A stretch of DNA of 64,000 nt from Rotaria sp. Silwood1 (lineage: Eukaryota > Rotifera > Eurotatoria > Philodinida > Philodinidae). The stretch spans positions 3,477,867 to 3,541,866 of the forward strand of contig CAJNOP010000002.1 in NCBI GenBank assembly GCA_905250075.1, given 5' to 3'. Positions 13,001-23,800 of this stretch are shown here, piece by piece. Positions within the stretch are counted from its first letter, which is position 1. Each line of letters opens with the position of its first letter. Position numbers and translations under genes: made by a program. A model generated the notes under the pieces. That model searched no databases, was not told where the DNA came from, and worked only from the letters and a program-made list of their open reading frames with translations.

Positions 13001-14692
13001 ACCGCTGTCGGGTCAGAAATGTTGTATCTTGACTTCCTAATGAACTCGGACTAATCGCTTATTGCTGTCAACATACTGCATTTTTAAACAGATTATCGTG
13101 TTCCTTTTCAGAAACACTAGGAAACCTGAGTTTTGAGTTTCAATTGAAAACCTTGTATTGCAACAGGCCTTAAAAAGAGTAGTTTATTGTAAAAGTTTCA
13201 GATTTTTCGATTGCCTCTATTCTAAGATATGACTATAGTAGAAGCATGTTGTCCATGCCGCTCATAGACAACGGCAAGTTTTAATGATCTTTTTGAAAAA
13301 ACATGCAATCGAAAAATCTGAAACTTTCACAATAAGCTATTCTCGTTAAGGTCTGTCTCTATGCAACTCGAAATTCAGTTTTTCAAATATTTCTGAGAAG
13401 AATCACGACAATCTGCTAAAAAAATACAATATTTTGGCAGTAATAAGCTATTCGTCCAAGTTCTTTTCAGAATATCAATAGTTCATTGGAAAGTCCAGAT
13501 ACACGAAGTCCTGACTCTACAGCAACTTGACACTTAGATACATTTTCTTTTCGATATCGATTTTTATTTCTTTTTTTTTTGGATTACTTACGCTAACACT
13601 TTTTGTTACATCTGACAATGAATGATGTTGCTAGACATTGTAGAACAAAAAATTACAAGAAATAAAGGAACTACAAATAATTAAACATACTTGTAAAGAT
13701 GCATGTGCTTTTTTAAGTTTATTTTCAAGTAAAGCAACACGTTGATTAGCTTCGTTTTCAAGCTCATCAAGACTTTGTAATAATAAACGTGTTTGAATTG
13801 ATAAATCTTTTACATAGCTCTCATAAACAGCTAATTTTTGCTAAAATATAAAATATTATTTATTCAACTTTATTATAAACATAAATCTGTTTTATTCTAT
13901 CAGATATACAATGATAAATGAAATTTCTTCGATGCAATCTTACAATTCCAATTGATCAGTATTACAAGATCTTTGCAAAAAAACTTTACTCCGATAACCA
14001 GGAAATTTGATAGAGTTACATTCAAAATAACATCGCCTATGATTTTTCATTGAAATAATGATAAACAGAAAACCAAATATTTTCTTTAGAAACATCAAAA
14101 ATTCATTGAATTATAAGTGGGTATTAGAAATAGAAAGCCAAAGGCTGCACGACTGTCACAAGATTAGAATAAAGGCAGTATAAGAAAATGTCCTAGAGAA
14201 ATAATAAAAAAAAAATTTCGATTACTGAGGAGAAGGCTGTACACTCTTCATCTTCTCGCCTTCACGTCTCCTACAAACCACATTGCAAAAATCAATTTTT
14301 CAACAAGCTCATGTCATCAGTTATTTGAAGAGGAAACCTTAGACATTTCTCGTGTTCGTCAAGTGTCATAACAAAATCGAGTTTGTTCTATTCGTCAAAA
14401 AATGATTTGTTAAACAAAAACCTATTCTTAATATTTCAATATCACAAAAGATTTTCCATAAATATGTGTTTTTTTTTCTTCTTCTTACACTTGATCAATC
14501 AAAGAAAAAAAAAACAAAATCAATACATATTTAATGACAATTAAATGAATATACCTTATGGCGTTCATCAGTTGTTATATGTTTTTCATCAATAGTTGTT
14601 AATTTTTTAATATAACGATTTTGAACTTCTTCGAATAGAGTTGCAACATGTTTAACATTAAGATTTTGATTTGAACACGTTGTGTTACTCAT
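1021..14692 (-). CDS. Very long coiled-coil protein, about 1,500 residues, many exons
   Basis: A multi-exon minus-strand gene. Exon 1 (14692..14555) starts MSNTTCSNQN; the last exon ends with NHNRKN and a TAG at 1021-1023. About 20 exons join in phase, e.g. at 13842-13692, 12109-11818, 10940-10620, 8580-8210, 6350-5875, 5815-5525, 4080-3690, 2320-2160, 2070-1896 and 1532-1331. The product is almost entirely Glu/Gln/Lys/Leu heptad sequence, with no catalytic domain seen. Non-coil stretches are near the N-terminus (around WDTKRLQLKTIPLDRIIG), a proline-rich bit (NNYPIIPIQPVE), and a C-terminal tail after a conserved-looking segment (IPSLMQQLTGDRENLKTK, later HVRFYESVFKEKGFFPTI). Such proteins are usually centrosomal, ciliary or Golgi scaffolds, but I cannot name the orthologue. 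Several introns exceed 0.7 kb and carry transposon remnants. The exon at 1896 needs donor TG|GTAAAAATAG to avoid a premature TAA; the phase then matches the exon starting at 1532. Confidence 0.85.
6571..6999. mobile_element. hAT-type MITE with perfect 8-bp target duplication
   Basis: A 429-bp insertion in an intron of the coiled-coil gene. Its ends are inverted copies of CAGGG(G/T)TGGAACCG, and it is flanked on both sides by the same 8 bases, GTATCGAT (6563-6570 and 7000-7007). Eight-base duplications and CAGGG termini are typical of the hAT superfamily. The subterminal DNA is packed with CCGGT/ACCGG motifs and is much more GC-rich than its surroundings. It has no transposase, so it is non-autonomous. 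The exact duplication suggests a fairly recent insertion. Confidence 0.85.
7555..7730 (+). repeat. Dispersed repeat, second copy in the UBE2Z intron
   Basis: This intronic stretch aligns by eye with about 26915-27045. Shared landmarks in the same order are CAGCAATAAACTA, then TTTGAA(C/T)CTACATAATG, then CTTGATTCAA or CTCGATTCAA, then GGAAGACTT or GAAGGACTT. The other copy lies inside the element with terminal inverted repeats at 26390-27404, so this one is probably a fragment of the same transposon family. Confidence 0.55.
9323..9356. repeat. 34-bp near-perfect palindrome in intron
   Basis: Centred on ACTAGT at 9337-9342, the two arms (core TCTGCGTGACTAGTCACGCAGA) pair over 34 bp with a single mismatch. 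Weaker inverted similarity extends outwards to GATAGAG and CTCTATC motifs near 9298 and 9393. It may be the joined ends of a foldback element or a hairpin in the pre-mRNA. No function is implied by the sequence alone. Confidence 0.7.
12187..12980. mobile_element. Non-autonomous element, CTATRATACTRAGC... family (copy 1)
   Basis: The intron begins near 12187 with CTATAATACTGAGCATGTAACTCAAATT and carries, at about 12960-12983, an inverted approximate counterpart (GAGTTAGATACTTACG). Internal motifs around 12330-12350 and 12836-12880 (CTTCTAGGATCTGAAAA type) recur in the copies at 21267 and around the assembly gap at 36585. No coding capacity is seen. The right boundary is approximate. Confidence 0.5.
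13158..13366. repeat. Inverted repeat, arms about 57-62 bp
   Basis: The left arm (13158-13214) and right arm (13305-13366) are inverted copies sharing GTTTCAGATTTTTCGATTGC at their inner ends and TTGCA at their outer ends, separated by a 90-bp spacer. The left arm and part of the spacer match, in inverse orientation, the UBE2Z intron at 26838-26912, so this belongs to a dispersed repeat family. Confidence 0.75.
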
Positions 14693-15413
14693 TGACAAAA
14701 GAAAAATGAAAGAAAAAAAAGGAAAAGAGAAATGCTTGTCTCAATGACAGAAGGACATTTAATATAGATATAGTTTTATGTTCTCAAAAGATACCATTCA
14801 TTTGATCATTTCTTTGACTTAACCTCTATGTATACATAATGCATTTTTTTATTAAATGCATTAATGTTTTAAAATTAAGAAATAAATAATCTATATTTAA
14901 AATAAAAATAAAAAACAAAATTATTTTCTTTTCTAAAAAAATAAAATTATTAAAAATAAAAATAATTTAATTTTTTTTTCGTTTATAAAAAAAAAGTAAA
15001 TTCATGTATCGCATGTCTCTCTTAGTACTAAATATTGATAAATAAATATACAGAATGAAGAAGGTTTTTTTTTTTTATTGTTGACTGTCCTCTTTTTATT
15101 GTGTACTATATTTGTACTCAAAAATGAAGAAAAAAAAATAATAAAGAATAGTCATATTTATCAAGTTTCTTTTTTTTCTTTTTATAGATTATAATATTAT
15201 CTGTTTTTTTTTTTCGTCTTTTGTTCATGTTATTATTGTTTCATTCATTAGTGTTATTCATTTATAATCAACGAACTATTTCAATATCTTGTCATTCTAT
15301 TGTTTAATATCGAATGGCTATAAACAATTGTTAACAAAAAAAAAAAACACATTATTAAATTTATCAATATAATTAAAATCCAAAACACATATTCAAAAGT
15401 TAAAAGTTAAATA
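14693..15413. promoter_or_regulatory. Divergent intergenic region between coiled-coil gene and eIF4B
   Basis: About 720 bp separates the two head-to-head start codons and must hold both promoters and 5' UTRs. It is extremely AT-rich, with poly(A)/poly(T) tracts (for example 15067-15080). No specific motif could be assigned. Confidence 0.5.
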
Positions 15414-18400
15414 ATGGCATCGAAAAAACAGAAAAAAGGCAAAACAATGCCATTGACTGATTTTCTGGCTGCTGAACCAAAATTAGTTACTGTACGAGCA
15501 ACAAATTGGTCAGAAATAGTCGATAGTGAAGAACAAGAAGTAAAACCTATTGGTAACAAAATCAATAAATTAAATTCAAAAAGAACAAAATAAAAAAATT
15601 TTTTTTTTTCTGCTCTTCTAGTTGTTGATATTGGTGTTTTACCAACAGCTCCTCGTAGTGCCCATGATTTTGATTTTAGTACTGTACCAAATAATCCCCC
15701 CTTTGTTGCACATGTTGCTAATTTATCATTTGAAGTTGATGATGAAGGTCTAAGAAGAATATTTGCTGATTTAAATGTATGATAATTTTTTCAAGTTTAT
15801 TCTTTCTATATTTGTTTGCTTTTCTTTTCTTTTATTTAGCCAAAAACAGCTAGAGTACTGCGAGATGGTATGCGTAGTCGAGGTCTTGGTTTAGTTGAAT
15901 TTGAAACACGTGAAAATTTAATTGAAGCATTGAAAAAATCCGATAAAGAAGTCTATGGACGTAAAATACGTATTAATGTTTCGGATAAAAATGATTCACA
16001 TACAGATAGTGGACGAGGAACATTTGGTAGTAATCGATCACATCGTAGTGGTGGTGGTGAAGAACGACCAGAAATGGCTGATAGATGGAAAAGAGCTGAA
16101 CGTAAATATTGCACTGTTTTTTTTGTAAAGCACGATCGAAAATGAGTGTAGACATCTGGAAATAAAAAGTTGAACCCTTTACAGACGTCTTCCTCGGTAA
16201 CCTCTTCAGCTTCTCCTTTCGATTTCAGTGATTGTTATCTTATAGATATTACATTGTTTTGTAATAAAAATCCTATAAGGCCTTGGTCTCCGATTAGAAT
16301 TTGAATTATGATACCCACTGTTTAATATGTCTGTCTTTTAGAAGCTTCAGGTTTCTGAAAAACTCGTTTTTTTATGAATTCTGATTTGAAATTTTGTACA
16401 TATAGAGAGCTCAACTGAACTAGCTGCCATAAAAAGATTCAGAGGTTTCGAATAAAGTCTCTTCGCGAGAAGAAATTTTCAAAAAAAGCATGTTGTACAT
16501 ACTATTCATCAAAAAGGGTTTCCCTATTGAAAGTTTCATGTCCTGAAGAGGCTTGCCTGAAAACTTGTGAGTTTTTTTTTTCAAGAAAGTTAGTCTAGCT
16601 AAATTCTTGATGTGCACAAAGTTTTAGTTTTAAATTCTTCAATAAGAATTTTCAGAAAGCCTGACATCGCTAGAATAGTGTCATATTACAAATTCGATAT
16701 CGTAGATAAATCTCAATCAGAAATAAAATCCTTTTAGAGTTTCTATTAGAATTCAATGTAGTATCTATAGGAAAGAGAATGATTAAGATTAGAAATGGGA
16801 AGTCTAAGAAATTCCCTTGTGAGTAACGTCACGAACTTGAATATACATTCAGAGATCATTTATGAATAGCGTCTCGTTCCAATATAAGAACTACTTCCTG
16901 ATTTCATTTCGAGAGTAAGACAATGAAGAAATGTGCTCATATTTGAATCCTCTAAGAATTGTGAAAACAGCTTTTTTTTTTGCTAAAAAACAAAGATACT
17001 TAAAAAAATTCTTTTTAGCCCGACCTGATGAAACATCTGATGATCGTCCAAGTAGTGGTTTCAATCGTGATAGACAAAATCGTGGAGATCATGGACGATG
17101 TAAGTTATTTTGTATAGTATTTCGAAGAAAAATAAAATTTGGTTTATTTTTTTCTTTAAGCGACTATGGGTGGTAGTTCACGAGATAATCAACAAGGTAA
17201 TGATTATGGATTTGGTTATCCACGTACGAGAGACGATCGTGGAGGTGGAGGTGGTAATCGTGATTATAATCGACAAGGACAACGTAATCGTTATCAAGAT
17301 GATACAAATCGATCGAATAGTGGAGCCGATAGACCTCGTTATGCAGGTCGATACAGTGATACACGGTATAATATTATTTTAGAAAAAGAATAGTTTTTTT
17401 TAATTTTTATTTAAAAAAATTATTTCAGTGATACACGTGATCGAAATCGTCCCAGTGGTATTTAATTCTTTTTGTTTCTTATTTGTTTTTTATTAAGTCG
17501 TTTTTCTCGAAATAAAATTAGATGATACTCATGATGATCAACAAGAACCACCACGTGAACGTCAACGACTTCAACTTCAAAAACGTACAAAACCACTTGA
17601 AGAAAATCAACCATTATCTGGTTCATCATCATCTCTTAATAATATTATTGAATCATCAATATCAAATCCGGATGAAGCATCATCTGCAATAACAAATAAA
17701 TCTATTCAACAAACACAAGATTCATCAATCAATGAAAATCAGGATGAAAGTGAACAACAACAAACACGAGATTCAAATGATAATACTTCTCGAGCTAATA
17801 CATCTGATGAACAATCAACAGCAAAACCAAGCCGTGGTGCTGGTGCTTCTATATTTGGTGGAGCTAAACCGGTGGATACAACTGCTAGAGAGCTTGAAAT
17901 TGAAAGAAAAATAAAAGAACTTCAAATGACTACAACTGAAACATCGGCTGATAATGAAGATAAAGGAACTTCATCTAGGTAATTTATACAGAATGCTTCA
18001 AAAGTTCGACTGAAAAACAAACATGAATATCTTTTTAAATCATTCAAGCGATTTACATGAGACTTATAGTTTCATTCCATATTCATCAGAAATTAATTTC
18101 ACATAAATTTATCTCTGATAGATTTACAAAAATGATCACTTATCAATGCAATATACAAATCTCTTTTTTTTTGAATATATCTGTAAAAGCATCGTATGAA
18201 ATTTAGTTTGAAATCATGCTGATTTTTAAAGAAAAATATTTTACTATGCTGTAAACTTTTTTTAGTTCAGAAATAAGAAGATTATGCTAGATGAACTCCA
18301 TATTATTTCACAAAGATGGAGTTTCTGTACAGTTTAGTCTCAAAGACTGTTAATTTCTGAAGAACATTTCTTCAAGCAAGTACAATAGCGAAGGCAATTC

Positions 18401-19678
18401 ATTTCCATGGGCATCATGGTCAGCTGAACTGATGCAACTAAACGTCTTTTTACATGAACATGTAGAGAATAATTTTTATTAGATATTTGTCAAAGATCTA
18501 GTTCAGTTGAAAATGAAAATTTATGATCAAATCAAAAAGAATTCAAACTAAATTTCATACGATATTTTTACAGATATTTTAAAAGTATGAGATTTGTGTA
18601 TTGCATTTCTAGGTGATCATTTTGTAAATCTATTAGAAATAAATTGATGTGAAATAAAATTCTGATGAATACAGAATGAAACTATAAAAATCTCATGTAA
18701 GTCAATTGAATGGTTAAAGAGATACTGACGTTTCTTTTACGGCCGAACTTTTGAAATATCCTGTATTTAGCATTTTTCAAGTGATTATCATTGAAGTTTT
18801 CTATTGTCTATTTAGGCCATCATATAATCGTGGTAGTGAACGAGATGTTTATCGTAGTAAACGTTCAACACAAAATGATGATGGTTATAGAAGTTTTGCT
18901 TTTTGAATAAATTCAAAAATATCTTTTTTTTTTTAATTTTTTTAAGGTCGATCTGGTCATGGTGTAGATTATCATCATAAACGGGAATTTAGTGGTATAG
19001 ATTTCAAAAAATTAATTTTACTATATTTATGATTTTTAATTGTAGGTGGCCGACAATATGAAGATGAGGGTAGAAGACGTAATGATGATAATTATCGTCG
19101 TGGTGGTGGTAGTGGTAGTGGTAGTGGTGGTGGTGGTCATGATCGAGATCGATATGGTGGTCCATCTCGACGTGATTATGATTCTGGTCGTAAAGGCAAA
19201 TATAATCATCACAGTCAACCAGAGCGAGGTATCGAATGAAATGGATTTTTTCTTTTGTTTTTTTTCAGTATAATATATATATTTAGATAATGAACGTGGT
19301 AATTATCGACCTCGTGATCGTGATGATCGTAATCAAGATACAAATGAATATAATAATCCTGGACGTTCATCAAATACTAACGTTAATACTGAACCACAAT
19401 CTCGAAATCAACCACGGTACCAATTTTATTAAAACAAAAAATATTTTCTTCATTTTGTTTCTTTTCTTTTTTTTTAATTTTCTAGAGGAACAGCACGACG
19501 GACAGTTAAAACTGAAGATGATTCACAAAAAGTAAGTATATAAAATAAATATTTTTACCATTAAATATAATTTAATTCTATGATACAGCTTCAATTATCG
19601 AATAAATTTGGTATGCTTGATGATGATGAACTCGATGATGAAAATGATGATGCTAAAAGTCCAACTATTGATGACTAA
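15414..19678 (+). CDS. EIF4B: Eukaryotic translation initiation factor 4B
   Basis: A multi-exon gene from ATG at 15414 to TAA at 19676. The N-terminus carries the eIF4B signature KGKTMPLTDFLA, then a tryptophan-containing linker and LPTAPR, then one RRM at about residues 75-150 (FVAHVANLSFEV as RNP2-like, GLGLVEFET as RNP1-like). Next come long Arg/Gly/Asp-rich segments equivalent to the DRYG region and the highly conserved SIFGGAKPVDT motif. The acidic C-terminus ends NKFGMLDDDELDD..., like the vertebrate tail. eIF4B stimulates the eIF4A helicase and ribosome recruitment in the cytoplasm. Introns include one of about 0.9 kb (16102-17018) and one of about 0.8 kb (17980-18815) filled by a foldback element. 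The GGT/AGT run at 19100-19140 encodes Gly/Ser. The family assignment is firm; some small exon borders after 18815 are approximate. Confidence 0.93.
17987..18765. mobile_element. Foldback MITE with about 240-bp terminal inverted repeats
   Basis: The element nearly fills an eIF4B intron. Its left arm (about 17987-18225) and right arm (about 18538-18765) are inverted copies. Shared landmarks include TACAG(A/G)AT, TTCAAAAGTTCG, TTACATGAGA, ATAGTTTCATTC and CGTATGAAATTTAGTTTGAA. The ends read TACAG...CTGTA, consistent with a TA duplication and a Tc1/mariner-type origin. The roughly 300-bp centre has no open frame. Arms this long could form a stable hairpin in the pre-mRNA. Confidence 0.85.
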
Positions 19679-20815
19679 ATATTTAACATTCTAAATTTTC
19701 CTTCTTATTTCATTTGCTTATTGTTGATTTGTTGAGAGACAATCAGAAAAAAAGAATCAACATATAAATAGAGAGAGAGAACATTTACCTTCTAATTCTA
19801 TAAGTTTGGTTTTCTTTATTTTTCATTTCTTTATTCACATGGGTTTTCGGGTGGTTTGTTGGATCTTTATGCCTTTCGTATAATCGTGGATGATGAATTT
19901 TTTTTTTCTTTCATTTGTTTTTTTTTTGTTTGTTATCGTTATAACCTTTATTATTTCTCTCTCTCTCTCTCTTTCTCTCTTATTTTTTTCTTATACAAGG
20001 AAAATTTTTTTGTTGTTGTTTGTTTATTGATGATCCATTCATCGTCTTCGTTTTTTTTTTCACCATTATTCAAATAAACAAAGTAAAAGATGATTATATG
20101 CTTTGTTACCTTTTGTGTTTTTAGATTATTATATGTATATATATTAATTTTTGGTTCAATGTTATAAATTATGTAAGTATATAGCATAAAAATCAACAAA
20201 GTGAAAATATAAATTTTTCATTTCATTGAAGATCGTATTTGGTCAATTTGTCTGTTTATTTTTGTTTAATTTATAATCGCAACGACGAGAGTTTTTTTCT
20301 TTATGTTTATATATTTTGTTTAATTTTTGTTTTTTTACGATGTTATTATAATAATCAATTAGATACAAAAAAAAAAAAGAAAAACTAAGAATATAATTTA
20401 TACAAATGGTTTATATATTTGTTGTTGTTTGAAAGACTACGTATTTCTTTTGTTATTTATATAATCATTAGTCTTCTGTTGTTGTTCTTATATTGATTTG
20501 TCTATATATATTCGTATATCTATATCTATATCTATATATTCCTTATTCTGATGATGAGAATCAAATATTTCCATATACGAGGTAAAGTAGATAATTAAAC
20601 ACGTCAGATAAAAAAAAACACTGTGTGCGTGTGAGTGTGTGTGTGTTGCTGCTTGATAAAAGACAAATTTGATTTTTTTTGTTACTGATCAACTGACGAT
20701 TAAAAAACAAATGGCTTTTTGTTCTAGTATAAGTAAAAATTTTTTTTTTTGTTTTTCTTTTGTATTTTCTAGAGTCCATTCTGTTTTTCCATCAATCTCA
20801 ATTTGATAACGGCTG
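19679..20815. other. Intergenic: eIF4B 3' UTR and ELAV-like upstream region
   Basis: Holds a CT microsatellite (about 19952-19980), many poly(T) tracts, a GT run (20621-20645) and TATA/TCTATA repeats (20500-20540). At its right end a polypyrimidine tract leads to TCTAG at 20772, listed separately. No gene was seen. Confidence 0.5.
20749..20772 (+). promoter_or_regulatory. Strong 3' splice site upstream of the ELAV-like ATG
   Basis: A run of T and C ending in TATTTTCTAG lies 43 nt before the start codon. It is either the acceptor of a 5' UTR intron or a spliced-leader trans-splice site. The sequence alone cannot separate the two. Confidence 0.5.
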
Positions 20816-23800
20816 ATGGAAACAAGAACATCACGTGTACATTCATCTTCATCATCATTGTCACGTTCTCGTTCACCAATATCACGTAGTGAAAAACGTA
20901 GTGTTTCAACATCACCAAGACGAGGACCATCAACACCAGTTAAATCTTTAATAGAAAGAAATGATAGTAATGATGAGCATGATTCAAATGATCGTGAACT
21001 TTTACCATTAGATGATGATTCTAAAGCAATAGTTGATGAGGTTTCGTCACCAATAATGTCAGATAATGATCAAAGTCATCAAAAAAAGCGACCACGTCGT
21101 CGACGTCGTCGCCATCATCGTAAACATTCGAAATCAAATAAACGTTCAGCAACACATTATCATCAACCTTCAGCTAAAAGAAGGTATTTATTAAGTTATT
21201 ATATTTTTGTTGAACAATAAGATGATAGAAAAAAGGTTTAACAACAATGTATTTGCAACTTTTTTTCTATAATGTTAAGCGATTAGCTCAAATCCTGATA
21301 GGAATTTTAATAGCTAATGACATTAGCAAGGTTTGATGAAGAACATTTGATGACATGGCTTCGAAAAAAACTGAATAGAATAGTTTTCAGATTCCAGAAA
21401 GCTTTCTTTTTTTAACGTTACCATTTAAAAGGGAACAATATGAAGAGTCGCCGCATTTTCTATGACTTCGTAAAATATGAGAAGTATCACAAAAACTGAC
21501 AAAATGATATTCATAAAAACTCAGCTAAAAAGAAGACTTTTGGTTTTTGTAGTACTTTAAATATTTTAAGGAAAAATTATAGAAAATACAACCACTTCTC
21601 ATTTTGTTCATTTTATAACTATCTAGACTTGATCTAACTGCTTACTATGGTAGAAAAAAAAAATCAAAAATATGTCGTTGTTAAACTTTTTTGTATCACC
21701 TTATACATGTGTAAAATTTGTTCTATTTTAAGTAAAAAAGAAACAGTATCAACAGTGCATCGCAATAAATCGAATGATGAAAATTTTATTAGTTCACCGG
21801 AAAAAAATACAAGTGACAGTCCACAATCACAATCAGAAAAAGAAATGTCATCATCAGATAAAGAGTCAAATGATGAAGAAGGAATTGTTGAAGGTAAATT
21901 TTAATTATTTATTATTATGAATAAGGTGACAAAAATTCGAAATTTAAGCAGAATATTTTTATTGGTGTAATTGAAAAGAGTTTGTCAAGTTACCTGTAAG
22001 AATGTTGTTTTTAACATAATCAAACGAGTTTTTTATAGTGAAAACTGGGTTTAAAAAAAAAACCGAAAAAGTTCATAAAAGTTGATGTACATCAAAAGCG
22101 TCAAATCTGAATTATCATCTGAACTGTTGCTTTTTGAAAAATACTGCTTGATTATTGAGAAAAATCGATCTTTTCGATTCGATAGTGAAAAGTCGTAGAT
22201 ATGAGTTTGTTTTCTAAGATTTTAATCATCAAGGTCGAAAGAAAGGAATATCATATTCAGAGTTCACGCAAAAAATAGTATGTTTAACAATAATTTTCGT
22301 CAGATTTTGGTCCTTACATCTCTTCAACATTATTTTCGAATATTCTGATATAAGTTTCACTACGCACTGTAATCTGACGAAAACTATCTCTGAGTATAAT
22401 ACTTTATGGCGCTTTCTGTCATATGAAAAAAAAATCGACTTTTTCAATAATCAAACAATATTTCGCACAAAGCGCGCATCATTCATTTTCCTTACTCTTT
22501 GATAAGTAAAATACGAAAAACGGAAGTTAGCATAAATACGAAAGAGGGAACTGTTTCAACTGATAAATTATTTCTGATTTTGAACTCCATGTATAAGCTA
22601 TATCCTAGTGAGATCTAAACAGTTCTCTCATAAGACTTATCATTCTTGATGTAATTCAATGTTTATAGGTTGTTTTCATATCAGAGCTCGAAAACGAAAT
22701 GAACCGAAGTACAAGTAATCGTTCTCACTATACAATAAATGTTACTTAGGGTATATTGAATTGATGAGAACTGAAACGAATTTTTATTCTTTATGCTATA
22801 CAGCATAATAGTTCTTAGCATAGTGGGATTGCTATTTTGTCTTCTTATCACTAGATTCGTTGTTTATCGTGACAATCGGTCGCAAGCGAATATATATCGT
22901 GAACTATTTTTCTTTTTTTGTCATTGCTATTCAATGTGATGAATAGCCATCAAGGAATGATCTTACGACACATTGTCTATGCGGCGAATTGTTCGTGACA
23001 AAATGTCCTACGATTATTTGACCTGACATCACTTTCATTTAGTCTGTGTTTTGTATGTCGTGTATGTGCACGTTTCTTCATCTATTATATTTTACTTACG
23101 TCTGAAAAAACATTATCAAATTCTTCTACTTCCGAGTTGTCAATCCAAATTTCATTATCGTGAGCTACGTCTGATTCATCTCATTCACACCCAAATCGAA
23201 TGGAACCCAAACTCACAAACTCCGGTTCGTTTCAGGCTCTGTCTCTTATCTTTCTAATCTAAGCTTTACTACAATGATATTATTTGTATATGTCAAAACC
23301 AACATTTTTGGTAACTCGACGAGCTTTATTCGACAGAAATGTGATCGGTGTTCTATGTTATCCAACCATACTTGAAAAAAAAAAGAATTTTGCCTAAGTT
23401 CCTTGTTATCGGTACCTTACTAAGAAGATTTTCTATCATATATGTGTATTTATTGTTAATTTTTTCTAGGTGATAGTACACCGAATGAACGTCATAGTCG
23501 ACATCGCCGTAAAAAACATCGTTCATCATCAAATAATGAAAAAAATAGTCAAAGTCCCCAATCATCATTACTTGCTATACCTAAAAATAATAAAGGTACA
23601 CAATTAATAGTCAATTACTTACCAGCATCATTACGTGAATCTGATTTTTATCAATTATTTGCTCGTGTTGCACCAATTAAACTATGTAAATTAATAACTG
23701 ATCGTTATACAGGTCAATCATATTGTTATGGTTTTATTGAATATCATTCAAAAGAAGATGCAATAAAAGCTATTGAAAAATTTAATGGCTATAGAGTTGA

